Part shown: one piece after another, positions 46,930-55,801 of the stretch
How positions within the stretch are numbered: the stretch's first letter is position 1
How the letters are laid out: every line of letters starts with the position of its first letter
Source of the DNA: Acetobacteraceae bacterium
Lineage (GTDB): Bacteria; Pseudomonadota; Alphaproteobacteria; Acetobacterales; Acetobacteraceae
Assembly: GCA_003164135.1 (NCBI GenBank)
Contig: PLSD01000039.1
Location: 1 to 64,000 of the forward strand
Length of the DNA: 64,000 nucleotides
Direction: 5' to 3'
The notes under the pieces: model-generated
What the model was told of the DNA's origin: nothing
Databases searched by the model: none
What the model saw: the letters and a program-made list of their open reading frames with translations, nothing else
Program-made: the position numbers and the translations under genes

Positions 46930-47934
46930 ATGAACCCACTTCCCGAGACCATGCGCTATATCGAAATTGCCGCCCCCGGCGGGCCGGAGGTCATGCGCAT
47001 TGGCCACACCGCGCTGCCCGTGCCCAAGCCGGATGAAGTATTGATCCGCGTCACCGCCGCCGGGGTTAACCGGCCGGACGTGCAGCAGCGCAAGGGGCTG
47101 TACCCGCCGCCGCCGGGCGCCAGCCCGATTCTGGGGCTGGAAGTGGCCGGTGAGGTCGTGGCGCTCGGCACCCTGGCCAGCGGCTTCTACCCCGGCCACA
47201 AGGTAACGGCGCTGTGCAACGGCGGCGGCTATGCCGAATACGTCGCGGTGCCCGCCGCGCAATGCCTGCCCTGGCCGCACGGCTTCAACGCCCTCCAGGC
47301 GGCCGCCTTGCCGGAGAATTATTTCACCGTCTGGGCCAACCTGTTCGACATGGGGCACCTCACCGCCGGCGAAACCCTGCTGGTCCACGGCGGCACTTCG
47401 GGTATCGGCATCACCGCCATCCAGCTTGCCCTGGCGGCTGGCGCCAAAGTTTTCGCCACCGCCGGCTCGCCGGAAAAATGCGCAGCCATTGAGCATTTGG
47501 GCGCCACGGCGATCAACTACCGCACCCAGGATTTTGTGGAGATTATCGCCACGCTGACCGACAAGCGCGGCGTGGACGTGGTGCTGGACATCGTCGGCGC
47601 CCCCTACACGCAGCGCAATTTCAAATGCCTGGCGCTGCGCGGGCGGCTGCTGCAGGTGGCCTTCATGCAGGGCAGCAAGGCCGAGGCGCTGGATTTGCTG
47701 CCGATCATGACCAAGCGTCTCACCTACACCGGCTCCACCATGCGCCCGCGCACCACCGAGGAAAAAGCCGCCATCGCCGCCTCGCTCAAACGCAAGGTCT
47801 GGCCATGGCTGGAAGCGGGCAAGGTCTCACCCATCATCGACAAAGTGTTCTCGCTGGAAGACGCACCCAAGGCGCACGCGCTGATGGAAAGCAGCACGCA
47901 TATCGGCAAGATCATGCTGAACCTTGCCGGTTAA
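46930..47934 (+). CDS. NAD(P)H-quinone oxidoreductase (MDR, PIG3 type)
   Basis: A 334-residue zinc-free medium-chain reductase. VTAAGVNRPDVQQRKGLYPPPPG and LVHGGTSGIGITAIQLA (nucleotide-binding loop) with YTGSTMRPRT are typical of the TP53I3/quinone oxidoreductase group. It should reduce quinones with NADPH in the cytoplasm. AAGGTG precedes the ATG. It is divergent from the binding-protein gene and begins a four-gene run towards ridA. Confidence 0.92.
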   Translation: MNPLPETMRYIEIAAPGGPEVMRIGHTALPVPKPDEVLIRVTAAGVNRPDVQQRKGLYPPPPGASPILGLEVAGEVVALGTLASGFYPGHKVTALCNGGGYAEYVAVPAAQCLPWPHGFNALQAAALPENYFTVWANLFDMGHLTAGETLLVHGGTSGIGITAIQLALAAGAKVFATAGSPEKCAAIEHLGATAINYRTQDFVEIIATLTDKRGVDVVLDIVGAPYTQRNFKCLALRGRLLQVAFMQGSKAEALDLLPIMTKRLTYTGSTMRPRTTEEKAAIAASLKRKVWPWLEAGKVSPIIDKVFSLEDAPKAHALMESSTHIGKIMLNLAG

Positions 47935-48403
47935 AACCACCATCGGCCTGGCTGGCGAGGTGTTGCACCAGCTCGGCCAGCCTGCCTCCTCATTGCCCGC
48001 GGTCAGCCCGCGAGACCTGGAGCAGGCGTTGGAAGCAGCCCACGACCGCCTGCGCACCGCCCCGGTGCGCGGCTTTAGGTTCATCGCGCCGCCAGCCCCG
48101 CCGGTGGAACTGGTGCTGGCGGACCCGGACGCCGCCGCGTGGGCCGTGGCGGTTGAGCGCACGGCGGGGCTTGCCACGCCGCAAGGCATCTCCGTGTGTC
48201 TGCGCCTGCTCGCTTTGGTGGCGCTGCTGGCCGATGCCGCCTGGGCGCGCGCCTGGCTCGCACTTGGTGGAGGCGGGGTGGAAATCCACCCGCAACTGCT
48301 GCGCGCCGCTGCCCTGGTGCCGCTTACCGATGCGGGAGGTTTTGACGAAACCGCCCTGCGCGCTCTATTGCCCCACACACAAGCCCGGGGTGCAAATACA
48401 TGA
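47924..48403 (+). CDS. Hypothetical protein, Ala/Leu-rich, 159 residues
   Basis: A soluble helical protein with no motif I recognise. The start is uncertain: TTG 47924 overlaps the oxidoreductase stop by 11 bases and there is no in-frame ATG; GTG 47960 is the next option. Its TGA overlaps the next gene's ATG, so translation appears coupled on both sides, which supports it as a real gene. Confidence 0.6.
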   Translation: MPVKTTIGLAGEVLHQLGQPASSLPAVSPRDLEQALEAAHDRLRTAPVRGFRFIAPPAPPVELVLADPDAAAWAVAVERTAGLATPQGISVCLRLLALVALLADAAWARAWLALGGGGVEIHPQLLRAAALVPLTDAGGFDETALRALLPHTQARGANT

Positions 48404-48735
48404 TGAAATTCCTGACAGTGGTTCTGGCCTGCGGGGCACTTGCCGCCTGCGCGCCAGCCGAGCCGCAAAGCCAAGCCCAGCAGGCCGACGCCGCCGCCTG
48501 CACCGCCCAGGCGGATGCCGCCTATAACGCCAGCACGCTCGACCAGCAGGCCCGCCCCTCGCAGAACGGCCTGCTCTACGGCACGACTCCAACCCAGGTG
48601 TTCACAGGCGAGAAGCTAGGCGCCGAGCATGACCGCCAAAGCCAGATCAGCGATTGCGAACAAAATGGTAATAACGGCACCCCGGACGAGGTGAACGGCA
48701 CCCCGGTCGTCGTGCCGCACATCATCAACCCCTGA
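48400..48735 (+). CDS. Small putative lipoprotein
   Basis: A 111-residue protein with signal MMKFLTVVLACGALAAC, a lipobox LAAC and a mature part rich in Ala, Gln and Asn. Two cysteines (ACTAQ and SDCEQ) may form a disulfide. No family recognised. It is coupled to the preceding gene by ATGA and followed by ridA after 23 bases. Confidence 0.7.
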   Translation: MMKFLTVVLACGALAACAPAEPQSQAQQADAAACTAQADAAYNASTLDQQARPSQNGLLYGTTPTQVFTGEKLGAEHDRQSQISDCEQNGNNGTPDEVNGTPVVVPHIINP

Positions 48736-48758
48736 ATTTTTGAGAGAGGAATATCCAA

Positions 48759-49109
48759 ATGAGCCGCATTATCCGCACCGACGCCAATCCGGTCCTGTCC
48801 AAGGCCGTGGAGTACCATGGCTTTGTTTACACGCAGGGCGTGGTCGCCTCCGACCCGAGCCAGGACATCACAGCCCAGACCAAGGACGTCCTGGCACAGA
48901 TCGATTCCTTGCTGGAAATTCATGGCACGGACAACACCCGCCTGCTTCAGGCGCATATCTGGCTCAAGGATATGGCAGACCGCGAAGCCATGAATAAAGT
49001 CTGGACAGCCTGGCTACCGGAAGGCGCCGCACCCGTCCGCGCCTGCGTGCAGGCGGTTCTCGCCGACCCCGGTTATCTGGTCGAGATCATGGTCACCGCC
49101 TGCCGCTAA
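48759..49109 (+). CDS. ridA: RidA/YjgF-family enamine deaminase
   Basis: A 116-residue RidA-family protein that hydrolyses reactive 2-aminoacrylate-type enamines/imines. The family blocks VEYHGFVYTQGVVA, QTKDVLAQIDSLL and PVRACVQAVLADPGYLVEI are present; the substrate-binding arginine is in VRAC. GAGAGGA precedes the ATG. A terminator follows. Confidence 0.9.
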   Translation: MSRIIRTDANPVLSKAVEYHGFVYTQGVVASDPSQDITAQTKDVLAQIDSLLEIHGTDNTRLLQAHIWLKDMADREAMNKVWTAWLPEGAAPVRACVQAVLADPGYLVEIMVTACR

Positions 49110-49167
49110 ACGGTGTAAATTTATTTATTGTTAATATTGAGGCGCTTAGCCATGCGTCATGGGACTC

Positions 49168-49201
49168 GCGGCCGCCGGAAAATCCGGCGTCCGCTTTTCT
49201 T
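49168..49201 (+). terminator. Rho-independent terminator after ridA
   Basis: CGCCGGA (49173-49179) pairs with TCCGGCG (49183-49189) around AAA, with CTTTTCTT downstream. Confidence 0.8.
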
Positions 49202-49392
49202 GGAGGCAAAAAACGTAACAAAAAAATCAAATAGGAATGTTGTCTTAAGTTGATTCATTGCGTGCGGGGTAAACTACGAAATTCTTACCCTGTTGTAATT
49301 TTGTCGCAAATTTGTATTGCGTTACACGCAGTACACCCCTAGCCCATGAGCATGACAAATTGGCTTAACGGAAATCTGGGACGGAGTATTTG

Positions 49393-50142
49393 ATGGCCGG
49401 TAAGAGCAAATCCAGCAGATTTGGGGCAAAAGCCCGTTTGATACTGCTCAGCGCGGCATTCGCCACTGCATCACTTCTCACCGCCAATACGGCCAAGGCC
49501 ACCACCCGCCACCATATCCGCCACATCGGCCCGCAACTGGCCGCCGCGCATACCCACACGCGCAGCCATACCCAGTATGCCCGCAACCACCGCGTATACG
49601 GCGCTCACGTGCAAACCGCTGAATACCGTCCGCACTACGCCCATTACCGCAGCGCGCGTTTCCACTACTCCGGCCTGCAATGCGTTCCTTATGCGCGGGA
49701 AGTCTCGCATATCGACCTCTCCGGCAATGCCTTCCTCTGGTGGGCCGAAGCCGCCGGCCGTTACGACCGCGGCAACGCCCCGGTTGAAGGCGCCGTGCTC
49801 AACTTCCGCGCCATCGGCCGCATGCCGCTTGGCCACGTCGCCGTGGTCACCAGCGTTATCGACAACCGCACCATTCTCGTCACTCAGGCCAATTGGGTCC
49901 GCGGCACCATCACCAACGACGTAACCATGCAGGACGTCTCCCCGAATAATGACTGGACCCAGGTCCAGGTCGAACTAGGCGACAGCTCCACCTGGGGTGC
50001 GGCCTACCCGACCTACGGCTTCATCTATAACAAACCCGCCGGCAGCACCGTCATCGCCGCCAACGGCCAGGGCAACGAAGTCGCAGAAGCCCCCACCATC
50101 CAACCCGTCAGCACTGACGCTCCGAACCGCAACCTGCAATAA
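49393..50142 (+). CDS. Secreted CHAP-domain protein
   Basis: A 249-residue exported protein. The signal peptide has a basic N-region and the core LILLSAAFATASLLTANTAKA. A histidine-rich linker follows (about residues 40-90, many HTHTRSH- and HYRS-type segments), then a CHAP domain with catalytic Cys in QCVPYAREVSH, His in LGHVAVVTSV and QANW. It should cleave peptidoglycan in the periplasm or at the surface. Its CHAP domain closely parallels the lipoprotein at 45283-45744. ATG 49393 follows GGAG. It stands alone between two terminators. Confidence 0.87.
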   Translation: MAGKSKSSRFGAKARLILLSAAFATASLLTANTAKATTRHHIRHIGPQLAAAHTHTRSHTQYARNHRVYGAHVQTAEYRPHYAHYRSARFHYSGLQCVPYAREVSHIDLSGNAFLWWAEAAGRYDRGNAPVEGAVLNFRAIGRMPLGHVAVVTSVIDNRTILVTQANWVRGTITNDVTMQDVSPNNDWTQVQVELGDSSTWGAAYPTYGFIYNKPAGSTVIAANGQGNEVAEAPTIQPVSTDAPNRNLQ

Positions 50143-50168
50143 TGCGCGTTTGAGGCTGAAACTTTGAG

Positions 50169-50240
50169 GTAAGCAAGGCAATCGGGCGTCGCGCCGGAGG
50201 CGCGCTAGTTAGCTAATGGGCGCCCCATCGCCTTACTTAC
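50169..50240. repeat. Palindromic repeat element, copy D
   Basis: The left arm from GTAAGCAAGGCAATCGGGCG (50169 on) is an imperfect complement of the right arm ending at 50240 (read inward GTAAGTAAGGCGATGGGGCG). Inside is CGCGCC-gga-GGCGCG (50190-50204). The run GGGCGTCGCGCC-N-GAGGCGCGC is shared with copy A on the opposite strand, with one mismatch. It separates the convergent CHAP and rsmA genes. Confidence 0.75.
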
Positions 50241-50251
50241 TTACTTACTTA
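50233..50251. repeat. Tetranucleotide repeat (TTAC) across the rsmA stop
   Basis: Four and three-quarter units of TTAC run through the end of rsmA (AAGT on its strand). Every frame of this repeat reaches TAA within 12 bases, so a change in unit number would alter only the last residues. Confidence 0.85.
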
Positions 50252-51068
50252 AAAGCATCAACATCAACTGCTCGAATTCCTGCACCGTCAGGGTTTCGGC
50301 ACGCCGCGCCGGGTCGATGTCGGCAGCTTCAAGGAGTTGGTTGCCGCCGAGGCCTTTCAGGGCGCCGCGCAGCATTTTACGGCGTTGGCCGAAGGCGGCG
50401 GCGGTGAGTTTTTCCATGGCCTGGAGTTGTTGTTTCGGCGGCTGGTTTGCCTTTGGCACCAGCCGGATCAGCGCGGAATCCACTTTTGGCGGCGGCGCGA
50501 AGGCGCTGGCGGGTATGTGCATAACAATAGCCACATCGCACAGCCATTGTGCCAGCACGGAGAGCCGCCCGTAGGCTGGGGTATTGGGTTCGGCGCAGAT
50601 GCGCTCGGCCACTTCCAACTGAAACATCAGCGTAAGTGACTGGTATTCCGCCGCCCGCATCAGCCAGGAGACGAGCAGCGGCGTGCCGATATTATACGGC
50701 AGGTTGGCGACAATGGCGCGTGGCGCCGGCACCAGCGCTGGCAGGTCGGCTTTCATCGCGTCGGCCTGGATTATCGTCAGCCGGCCCTTCGAGGTTTCCG
50801 CCAGCGCTTTTATCGCGGCCACGGCGCGCGGGTCGTATTCTATCGCGGTAACGTGGTTCGCCTTGGTGGCCAGCAGCGCGCGGGTCAGCCCGCCAGGCCC
50901 TGGCCCAATTTCGATGACATTCACCCCCGCCAGCGGCTCCGCCTGCCCGGCGATGCTCGCCAGCAGGTTCGGGTCCAGCAAAAAATGCTGCCCCAGCGAT
51001 TTATCCGCGCGCAGATCGTAGGTTCGTATGACTTCGCGGAGCGGGGGTAGCAAAGTTTCATCCATCAT
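50241..51068 (-). CDS. rsmA: 16S rRNA dimethyladenosine transferase
   Basis: The 275-residue KsgA-type enzyme dimethylates A1518 and A1519 of 16S rRNA. LGQHFLLDPNLL, VIEIGPGPGGLTRALL (SAM motif I), NLPYNIGTPLL (the catalytic NLPY) and FxPPPKVDSALIRL are in order. The start is MMDETLL at 51068 or the next codon; longer upstream frames enter the channel gene's side. It is divergent from the ClC gene, 41 bases apart. Confidence 0.95.
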   Translation of the reverse strand: MMDETLLPPLREVIRTYDLRADKSLGQHFLLDPNLLASIAGQAEPLAGVNVIEIGPGPGGLTRALLATKANHVTAIEYDPRAVAAIKALAETSKGRLTIIQADAMKADLPALVPAPRAIVANLPYNIGTPLLVSWLMRAAEYQSLTLMFQLEVAERICAEPNTPAYGRLSVLAQWLCDVAIVMHIPASAFAPPPKVDSALIRLVPKANQPPKQQLQAMEKLTAAAFGQRRKMLRGALKGLGGNQLLEAADIDPARRAETLTVQEFEQLMLMLLSK

Positions 51069-51109
51069 GGCGCTTGTTAGCCGAGGCGTGGCCGTGGCAA
51101 CAGGGGTAT

Positions 51110-52897
51110 GTGAGCCAACAAGGAACGAAACCTCCGTCCTACCGGCCAATTGGCGACTGGGTGCTGCACGCGCCGCAGATGCTACGCGCGCTGGTCCGGG
51201 CGGACGAAATCTGGCTGGCAATATTATCAGCCGTCGTCGGGGTACTCAGTGGGCTGGGCGTGGTCATCATCAACGCCATCACGCAAGTCATGCACGAGCG
51301 GCTGTTTGCGCTGCCAGCGGGGCAGGGGCTTTCGGAATCCCTGCACATTGCGCCGCTGCGGGCTTTTGTGGTGCCGGTTCTGGGTGGCACGGTACTGGGT
51401 GTGAGCATGTGGGCACTGGCCCGGCTGCGCCCGCGCAACCTGGTCGACCCGGTGGAGGCCAATGCGCTCTACGGCGGCCGGGTTTCGCTTAACGACAGCC
51501 TGATCGTGGCGGCGCAGACAGCCTGGTCCAACGGCGTCGGCGCTTCGGTGGGCATGGAGGCTGGTTACGCGCAGCTGGGTGCGGGCATCGCCTCCCGGCT
51601 CGGGCGCAGTTTCCGGCTGCGCCGTAACGACCTGCGGGTGCTGGTCGGCTGCGGCACCGCCGCGGCAATCGGCGGCGCCTTCAACGCCCCCTTATGCGGC
51701 GCCTTTTACGGCATCGAGCTGATTATAGGCATATACTCTATTACTACGCTGCCTTTCGTGGTGATTGCCGCCCTGGCCGGCACGCTCACGGTCCAGGCCA
51801 TCTCCGGCGGTAGCCCGCCACTGCTGGTCACCTTGCCGGCAGTGGTGCCAAACGCCGCTTACGCCGCGGTGCTGGTGGAGGGTGTGGCCTGCGGCCTGGT
51901 GGGCATAGCCATCATGCGGGGTGTCACCGCGATTGAAATGTTGTTCCGCCGTTCCCGGATTCCCCTCTGGGCGCGCCCCGCCCTGGGCGGCGCCGTGGTC
52001 GGCCTGCTCGGCTGCATCACCCCCAAAGCCATGTCGTCCGGCCATTCGGCCCTGCATGCCGACATCAACATCGCTTACCCGTTTCTCGTCGTGCTCGGGT
52101 TCCTCATCATAAAATCGATTGCCTCCGCCTTTTCCATAGGCTCCGGTTTTCGCGGTGGCCTGTTCTTCGCCTCGCTGTTTCTCGGCGCCCTGTTCGGCAA
52201 GGTTTTTGCGGGCGTGCTCACCGTGCTGCCTTTCGTCACCCCCATGCCAAGCGGCTTCTACGCCGTGGTGGGCATGAGCGGCTTGGCGGTTGCCATCGTC
52301 GGCGGCCCCATGACCATGACCTTCCTGGCGCTGGAGAGCACGCAGAATTTCGGCGTCACCATGGCTGTGCTGGCCGCCTCCATCGTCTCGGCGATCACCG
52401 TGCGCCGCCTGTTCGGCTACTCCTTCGCCACCTGGCGCTTCCATTTGCGCGGCGAGCAGATCCGCAGCGCCGTGGATGTCGGCTGGATTCAAACCCTCAC
52501 GGTTGGGCGGATGATGCGCCGGCCCACGGCGATGGTGCACCAGAGCATGAGCCTGGAAGCGTTTCGCGCCGAAGTGCCCCTGGGCGCCACGCAGCGCGCG
52601 ATCGTCACCGATGCCGAATCCACCTACGCCGGCATCGCCTATCCGGCGGAGGCTTTCGCCATCACGGGGGAGGGGCGTTCAGTGTGCGATATTCTTCACC
52701 ACCAGGAGCATTTCCTGCTGCCCGGGATGACGGTGAAACAGGCCCTTGCGGCATTCGAGGAGGCCGAGGCCGATGCCCTGGCCGTGCTGGACGGGCCGGA
52801 CACCCGCAATGTGCTGGGCCTGCTGACCGAGCAATACGCCCTACGCCGCTATAATGAGGAACTCGACCGCCGCCGGCGTGAAATGTCCGGCGAGTAG
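51110..52897 (+). CDS. ClC-family chloride channel/antiporter with C-terminal CBS region
   Basis: About 595 residues: ten or more membrane segments of the ClC fold, then a cytoplasmic region from about 440 resembling CBS domains. Ion-path motifs are present but divergent (GMEAGYAQ in place of GREGPxVQ; GSGFRGGLFFASLFLGA for the P-loop of helix N). It could be a Cl-/H+ exchanger, which in E. coli helps extreme acid resistance. The start is uncertain: GTG 51110 has AGGGG upstream; TTG 51074 is an alternative that would add 12 residues. Confidence 0.85.
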   Translation: MSQQGTKPPSYRPIGDWVLHAPQMLRALVRADEIWLAILSAVVGVLSGLGVVIINAITQVMHERLFALPAGQGLSESLHIAPLRAFVVPVLGGTVLGVSMWALARLRPRNLVDPVEANALYGGRVSLNDSLIVAAQTAWSNGVGASVGMEAGYAQLGAGIASRLGRSFRLRRNDLRVLVGCGTAAAIGGAFNAPLCGAFYGIELIIGIYSITTLPFVVIAALAGTLTVQAISGGSPPLLVTLPAVVPNAAYAAVLVEGVACGLVGIAIMRGVTAIEMLFRRSRIPLWARPALGGAVVGLLGCITPKAMSSGHSALHADINIAYPFLVVLGFLIIKSIASAFSIGSGFRGGLFFASLFLGALFGKVFAGVLTVLPFVTPMPSGFYAVVGMSGLAVAIVGGPMTMTFLALESTQNFGVTMAVLAASIVSAITVRRLFGYSFATWRFHLRGEQIRSAVDVGWIQTLTVGRMMRRPTAMVHQSMSLEAFRAEVPLGATQRAIVTDAESTYAGIAYPAEAFAITGEGRSVCDILHHQEHFLLPGMTVKQALAAFEEAEADALAVLDGPDTRNVLGLLTEQYALRRYNEELDRRRREMSGE

Positions 52898-52900
52898 CGG

Positions 52901-53971
52901 TTACATCACGCGGCGGGAAAACCGCTGCAATGGCCGATCATACAAAAACGTCACCAGCGCGCTCAAGCCGAGGGATATCAACAATAAAACCGTGAACACG
53001 GTGAGCGGGCTGAACATCTGCTTATCGGCTGGGTGGTAGTATATAAAGACTCCGCCCAGAAACAGCACCGAAGGGTGGAATATATAAAATGGGTAGGACA
53101 TGGCGCCGAGCGTGGCCAGATGCGGGCTCAATTTCAAATGCCCGCCACGCTCCAGTGCCGCCAATGCGAAAATGATCGCGGCAAAACTGCCGGCCACCAG
53201 CGGCGTTCGGTCCACCGTCGGGTAGGCAAATCCCCAGGCATCCAGCCGCGCCAGCAGCACCAGGGCAATACCGGCGCCCCCCAGCAGCAGCCAGAGCCAC
53301 CGCCGGTGCCATTTTAGCCGGGCAAAAGCAACGCCCGCCGCCAGCCCGGCGAAAAACATAACCTCATGCGTCCCGAAAAAATGCCAGGCCACCAGATGCG
53401 GCAGGCGCAGGTGAATATGCATGTATTTCATCGGCAACAGCGCCGGGTACAAATGCCACGCGACCAGGAAGATCCAGGCGCCCAGGATATAGCGCCCCAC
53501 CCGCGGGAGCAGCACCAGCGCGAACATCAGGTAGAAGGCCAGCTCAAACCGCAAGCTCCATGCCGGCGGGATGACTTCGACGAAGCTGTTGTCCCTAATG
53601 AAAGGAGAGAGCGTGAAAATCTTCACCAGATAGTCCGGGCTGCATGTGGACCAGAGGAAATACAGTGGAATTGCCAGCGACAGCCAGTAAACCGGAAAAA
53701 TGCGCCAGAACCGCCGCCAGAGAAACCGGGGCAGCCGGTTCAGCCGCCCAAAATCCTGCCGATGCGCGGTATAGATAACAAAGCCGCTGAGCACGAAGAA
53801 GAACAGCACGGAGGTGATCGGTGGCAGGTCGAACCCGCCCAGCACCGGGCCGGGGCTTAGCGAGGCGGCAAAACTTACAATGTGGTCGGTCCCGACGCAG
53901 ACGGCCGCGGCAAACCGGGCAACTTCCAGGCTGACCAGCTTGTCCGGGTGCTTTGTCGAACTTTCGTTCAT
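52901..53971 (-). CDS. Acyltransferase family 3 membrane protein
   Basis: A 356-residue multi-pass acyltransferase 3 protein, probably acylating a surface glycan or lipid. The catalytic-type His sits in the first helix (ARFAAAVCVGTDHIVSF), with FFVLSGFVIYTAHRQDFGRL and FLWRRFWRIFPVYWLS downstream, close to the same blocks in the protein encoded at 1357-2577. ATG 53971 (MNESST) starts just before the first helix; an upstream in-frame ATG at 54085 would add a tail without family likeness. It converges on the ClC gene, ends four bases apart. Confidence 0.85.
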   Translation of the reverse strand: MNESSTKHPDKLVSLEVARFAAAVCVGTDHIVSFAASLSPGPVLGGFDLPPITSVLFFFVLSGFVIYTAHRQDFGRLNRLPRFLWRRFWRIFPVYWLSLAIPLYFLWSTCSPDYLVKIFTLSPFIRDNSFVEVIPPAWSLRFELAFYLMFALVLLPRVGRYILGAWIFLVAWHLYPALLPMKYMHIHLRLPHLVAWHFFGTHEVMFFAGLAAGVAFARLKWHRRWLWLLLGGAGIALVLLARLDAWGFAYPTVDRTPLVAGSFAAIIFALAALERGGHLKLSPHLATLGAMSYPFYIFHPSVLFLGGVFIYYHPADKQMFSPLTVFTVLLLISLGLSALVTFLYDRPLQRFSRRVM

Positions 53972-54373
53972 ACCTGACCCGATTCGGTTAACCGGAAGCT
54001 CATGAAGTGGGTGATGCGGGCTTCCCCCTCGGGCTGTCAAGCGCGAATCGGCGGTCCGCGGCGCCTGCGAAATGTCGTGCCGCAATATAGGTCATGGTAG
54101 CTGTCTATACATATTTCCGGTACTATTTGGGATGCATATTTTCCGCGATACATACGGTAAAGGAATGAATCGAAGTAAAAACATACAGAAATCAGAAATG
54201 TCAACGCTAAAAACCGTAAAACCATATAAAAACAATATACTTACAGCCGCATGAAGAGGTTGTAATTTTGGCAAAAAAGTGAATCAATCCAGAAGATTCT
54301 GTGCTTTTTTGCTTGCTTCCGCTGCGCTGCAACGGTAATAAAATGCAACGGCGATTTAAACAGGGGTCATGCT
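53972..54373. promoter_or_regulatory. AT-rich gene-free stretch upstream of the surface protein
   Basis: About 400 bases without a credible gene and clearly richer in A+T (from about 54080) than the rest of the window. An inverted repeat GCAAAAAAG...CTTTTTTGC with inner GAATC...GATTC lies at 54271-54312. A weak promoter candidate is TTGCTT (54313-54318), 17 bases, TAATAA (54336-54341). AGGGG (54362-54366) is the ribosome site for the ATG at 54374. Small frames on both strands here lack ribosome sites and are not credited. Confidence 0.5.
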
Positions 54374-55783
54374 ATGTCAGGTACAACAATGTTAACGGTG
54401 GGCGGTTCTCCCTTTACTAATACTGGTATCGTATCCATTCCATCGGCCTTCTCGTCGGTTGGCGCAGGCGCTGGGGTAAACGGTCTGCTCCAGAGCTATT
54501 TGGACGGCATCAGCACCTCGATTGCGGGCGGTCCGCCGGTCCTGTCTCTCTTTAATAACGATATCGCGGCAGGTACGACTTATTCGGTCGCGGGTTCCGG
54601 TGGCAGCGTTTATGAGGAAATCACCAACACCGACTCAGTTGGCGGTACGGTTGCTGGCGGTGGCGTTTACAGGGGCCTCGTCGTTCCGGCGACCGTAGTG
54701 GATTTGGTTGTTGAGGTTCCGGGTAAGAGCGTTATTACCGGCAACGGCGCGACCTCGCTCGCTCTGTTTGGCGCCAACAGCAACGTCAACTACACCGACA
54801 CCAACGGTGGCACGGCGCTCGCTGCGGACTCCATCTTCGCGGCTGGCGGCAAAGACACCATCAACACGTATGGCACGGGCGCCAATGTGAATTCTTCCTA
54901 CAACATTACCGTCACGGGCGATGACACTGTTAACATCGGTGCTTCTTTCGACTCAGTGACCGCAGACGGCAACGCCAGCACCACCGTGTACATCTACAAC
55001 GGCGCCACCACTGTTACCGCGAACGACTCTTCCGCCGTGTCCGTGCAGTTCGGAAAGAACGTCGGTGGAAGCCTGGACTTCATCAACAACAGCTCCAGCG
55101 CGGCAACCATCTTCTCCGGTAACTATGTTGGCGGCTCAGCTCCGAACTCCGTCACGGCTTACGGCGGCGCGGGCGGTGGTTACTTGGTCGGCGGCCGTGC
55201 CGGCGGCAACTCGCTGGTCGGCGGTACTGGCGCGGTTACGCTGCAGGGCGCTGGTGCGAATGACTTCCTGGAAGGCAATTCCTCGGTCGGTAATGTGATG
55301 TTTGCCGGCACTGGCAACGAAACGCTGCTTGCTTCGTCCACCTCCGGGAGCAACACCTTCCAGCTTGGTCTGAGCTACACCGGCTCCACCGGCGCGATCA
55401 TTGCCAACGCCGTTGTTTCCACGGCAGGTAGCGGTCAGCAAGCCTTCATTCTCGGCAGCTCCTCCAACAGCACGCTGACCGGCTCCTCCGCAACCGGTGC
55501 AAGCAACCTGTACATCTTCGTGAGCAACGCTGCGACCGCAGCAAACGGCCCGAATGATTACACGATCACTGACTTCAGCTCGGTCAACAGTTCGCTCTAC
55601 TTGAATGACACGCTGTTCGGTTCGACCAACACGCTGAGCATTTTCTCGGAAACCAATGTTACTACGCCGATCTTCTCCGGTGCTGTCATCACGCTGAGCG
55701 ATGGTTCAACCATCAAACTGGCTGGTGTCGACGCCAGCACCCTCACCTCGGTGCAGGGCGCGGGCTACGTCCAGATCACCTGA
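54374..55783 (+). CDS. Gly/Ser/Thr/Ala-rich beta-strand repeat surface protein
   Basis: A 469-residue protein with no N-terminal signal peptide, very few Lys/Arg, and no Cys, His or Trp that I can see. The middle (about 240-340) has degenerate glycine-rich repeats such as GAGGGYLVGG, GGNSLVGGTGAVTLQG and GTGNETLLAS, like RTX or beta-helix adhesins. The C-terminus SGAVITLSDGSTIKLAGV resembles ends of type I secreted adhesins of Acetobacteraceae, so export by a type I system and a surface or S-layer-like role are inferred; no secretion genes are adjacent. A strong terminator and an AT-rich leader suggest a highly expressed single gene. Confidence 0.75.
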   Translation: MSGTTMLTVGGSPFTNTGIVSIPSAFSSVGAGAGVNGLLQSYLDGISTSIAGGPPVLSLFNNDIAAGTTYSVAGSGGSVYEEITNTDSVGGTVAGGGVYRGLVVPATVVDLVVEVPGKSVITGNGATSLALFGANSNVNYTDTNGGTALAADSIFAAGGKDTINTYGTGANVNSSYNITVTGDDTVNIGASFDSVTADGNASTTVYIYNGATTVTANDSSAVSVQFGKNVGGSLDFINNSSSAATIFSGNYVGGSAPNSVTAYGGAGGGYLVGGRAGGNSLVGGTGAVTLQGAGANDFLEGNSSVGNVMFAGTGNETLLASSTSGSNTFQLGLSYTGSTGAIIANAVVSTAGSGQQAFILGSSSNSTLTGSSATGASNLYIFVSNAATAANGPNDYTITDFSSVNSSLYLNDTLFGSTNTLSIFSETNVTTPIFSGAVITLSDGSTIKLAGVDASTLTSVQGAGYVQIT

Positions 55784-55801
55784 TCTAATCCATCAGGCCA
55801 A

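Noticed and set aside
54072..54254. Small frames in the AT-rich region before the surface protein
   Set aside because: No ribosome sites and amino acid composition of random AT-rich DNA.
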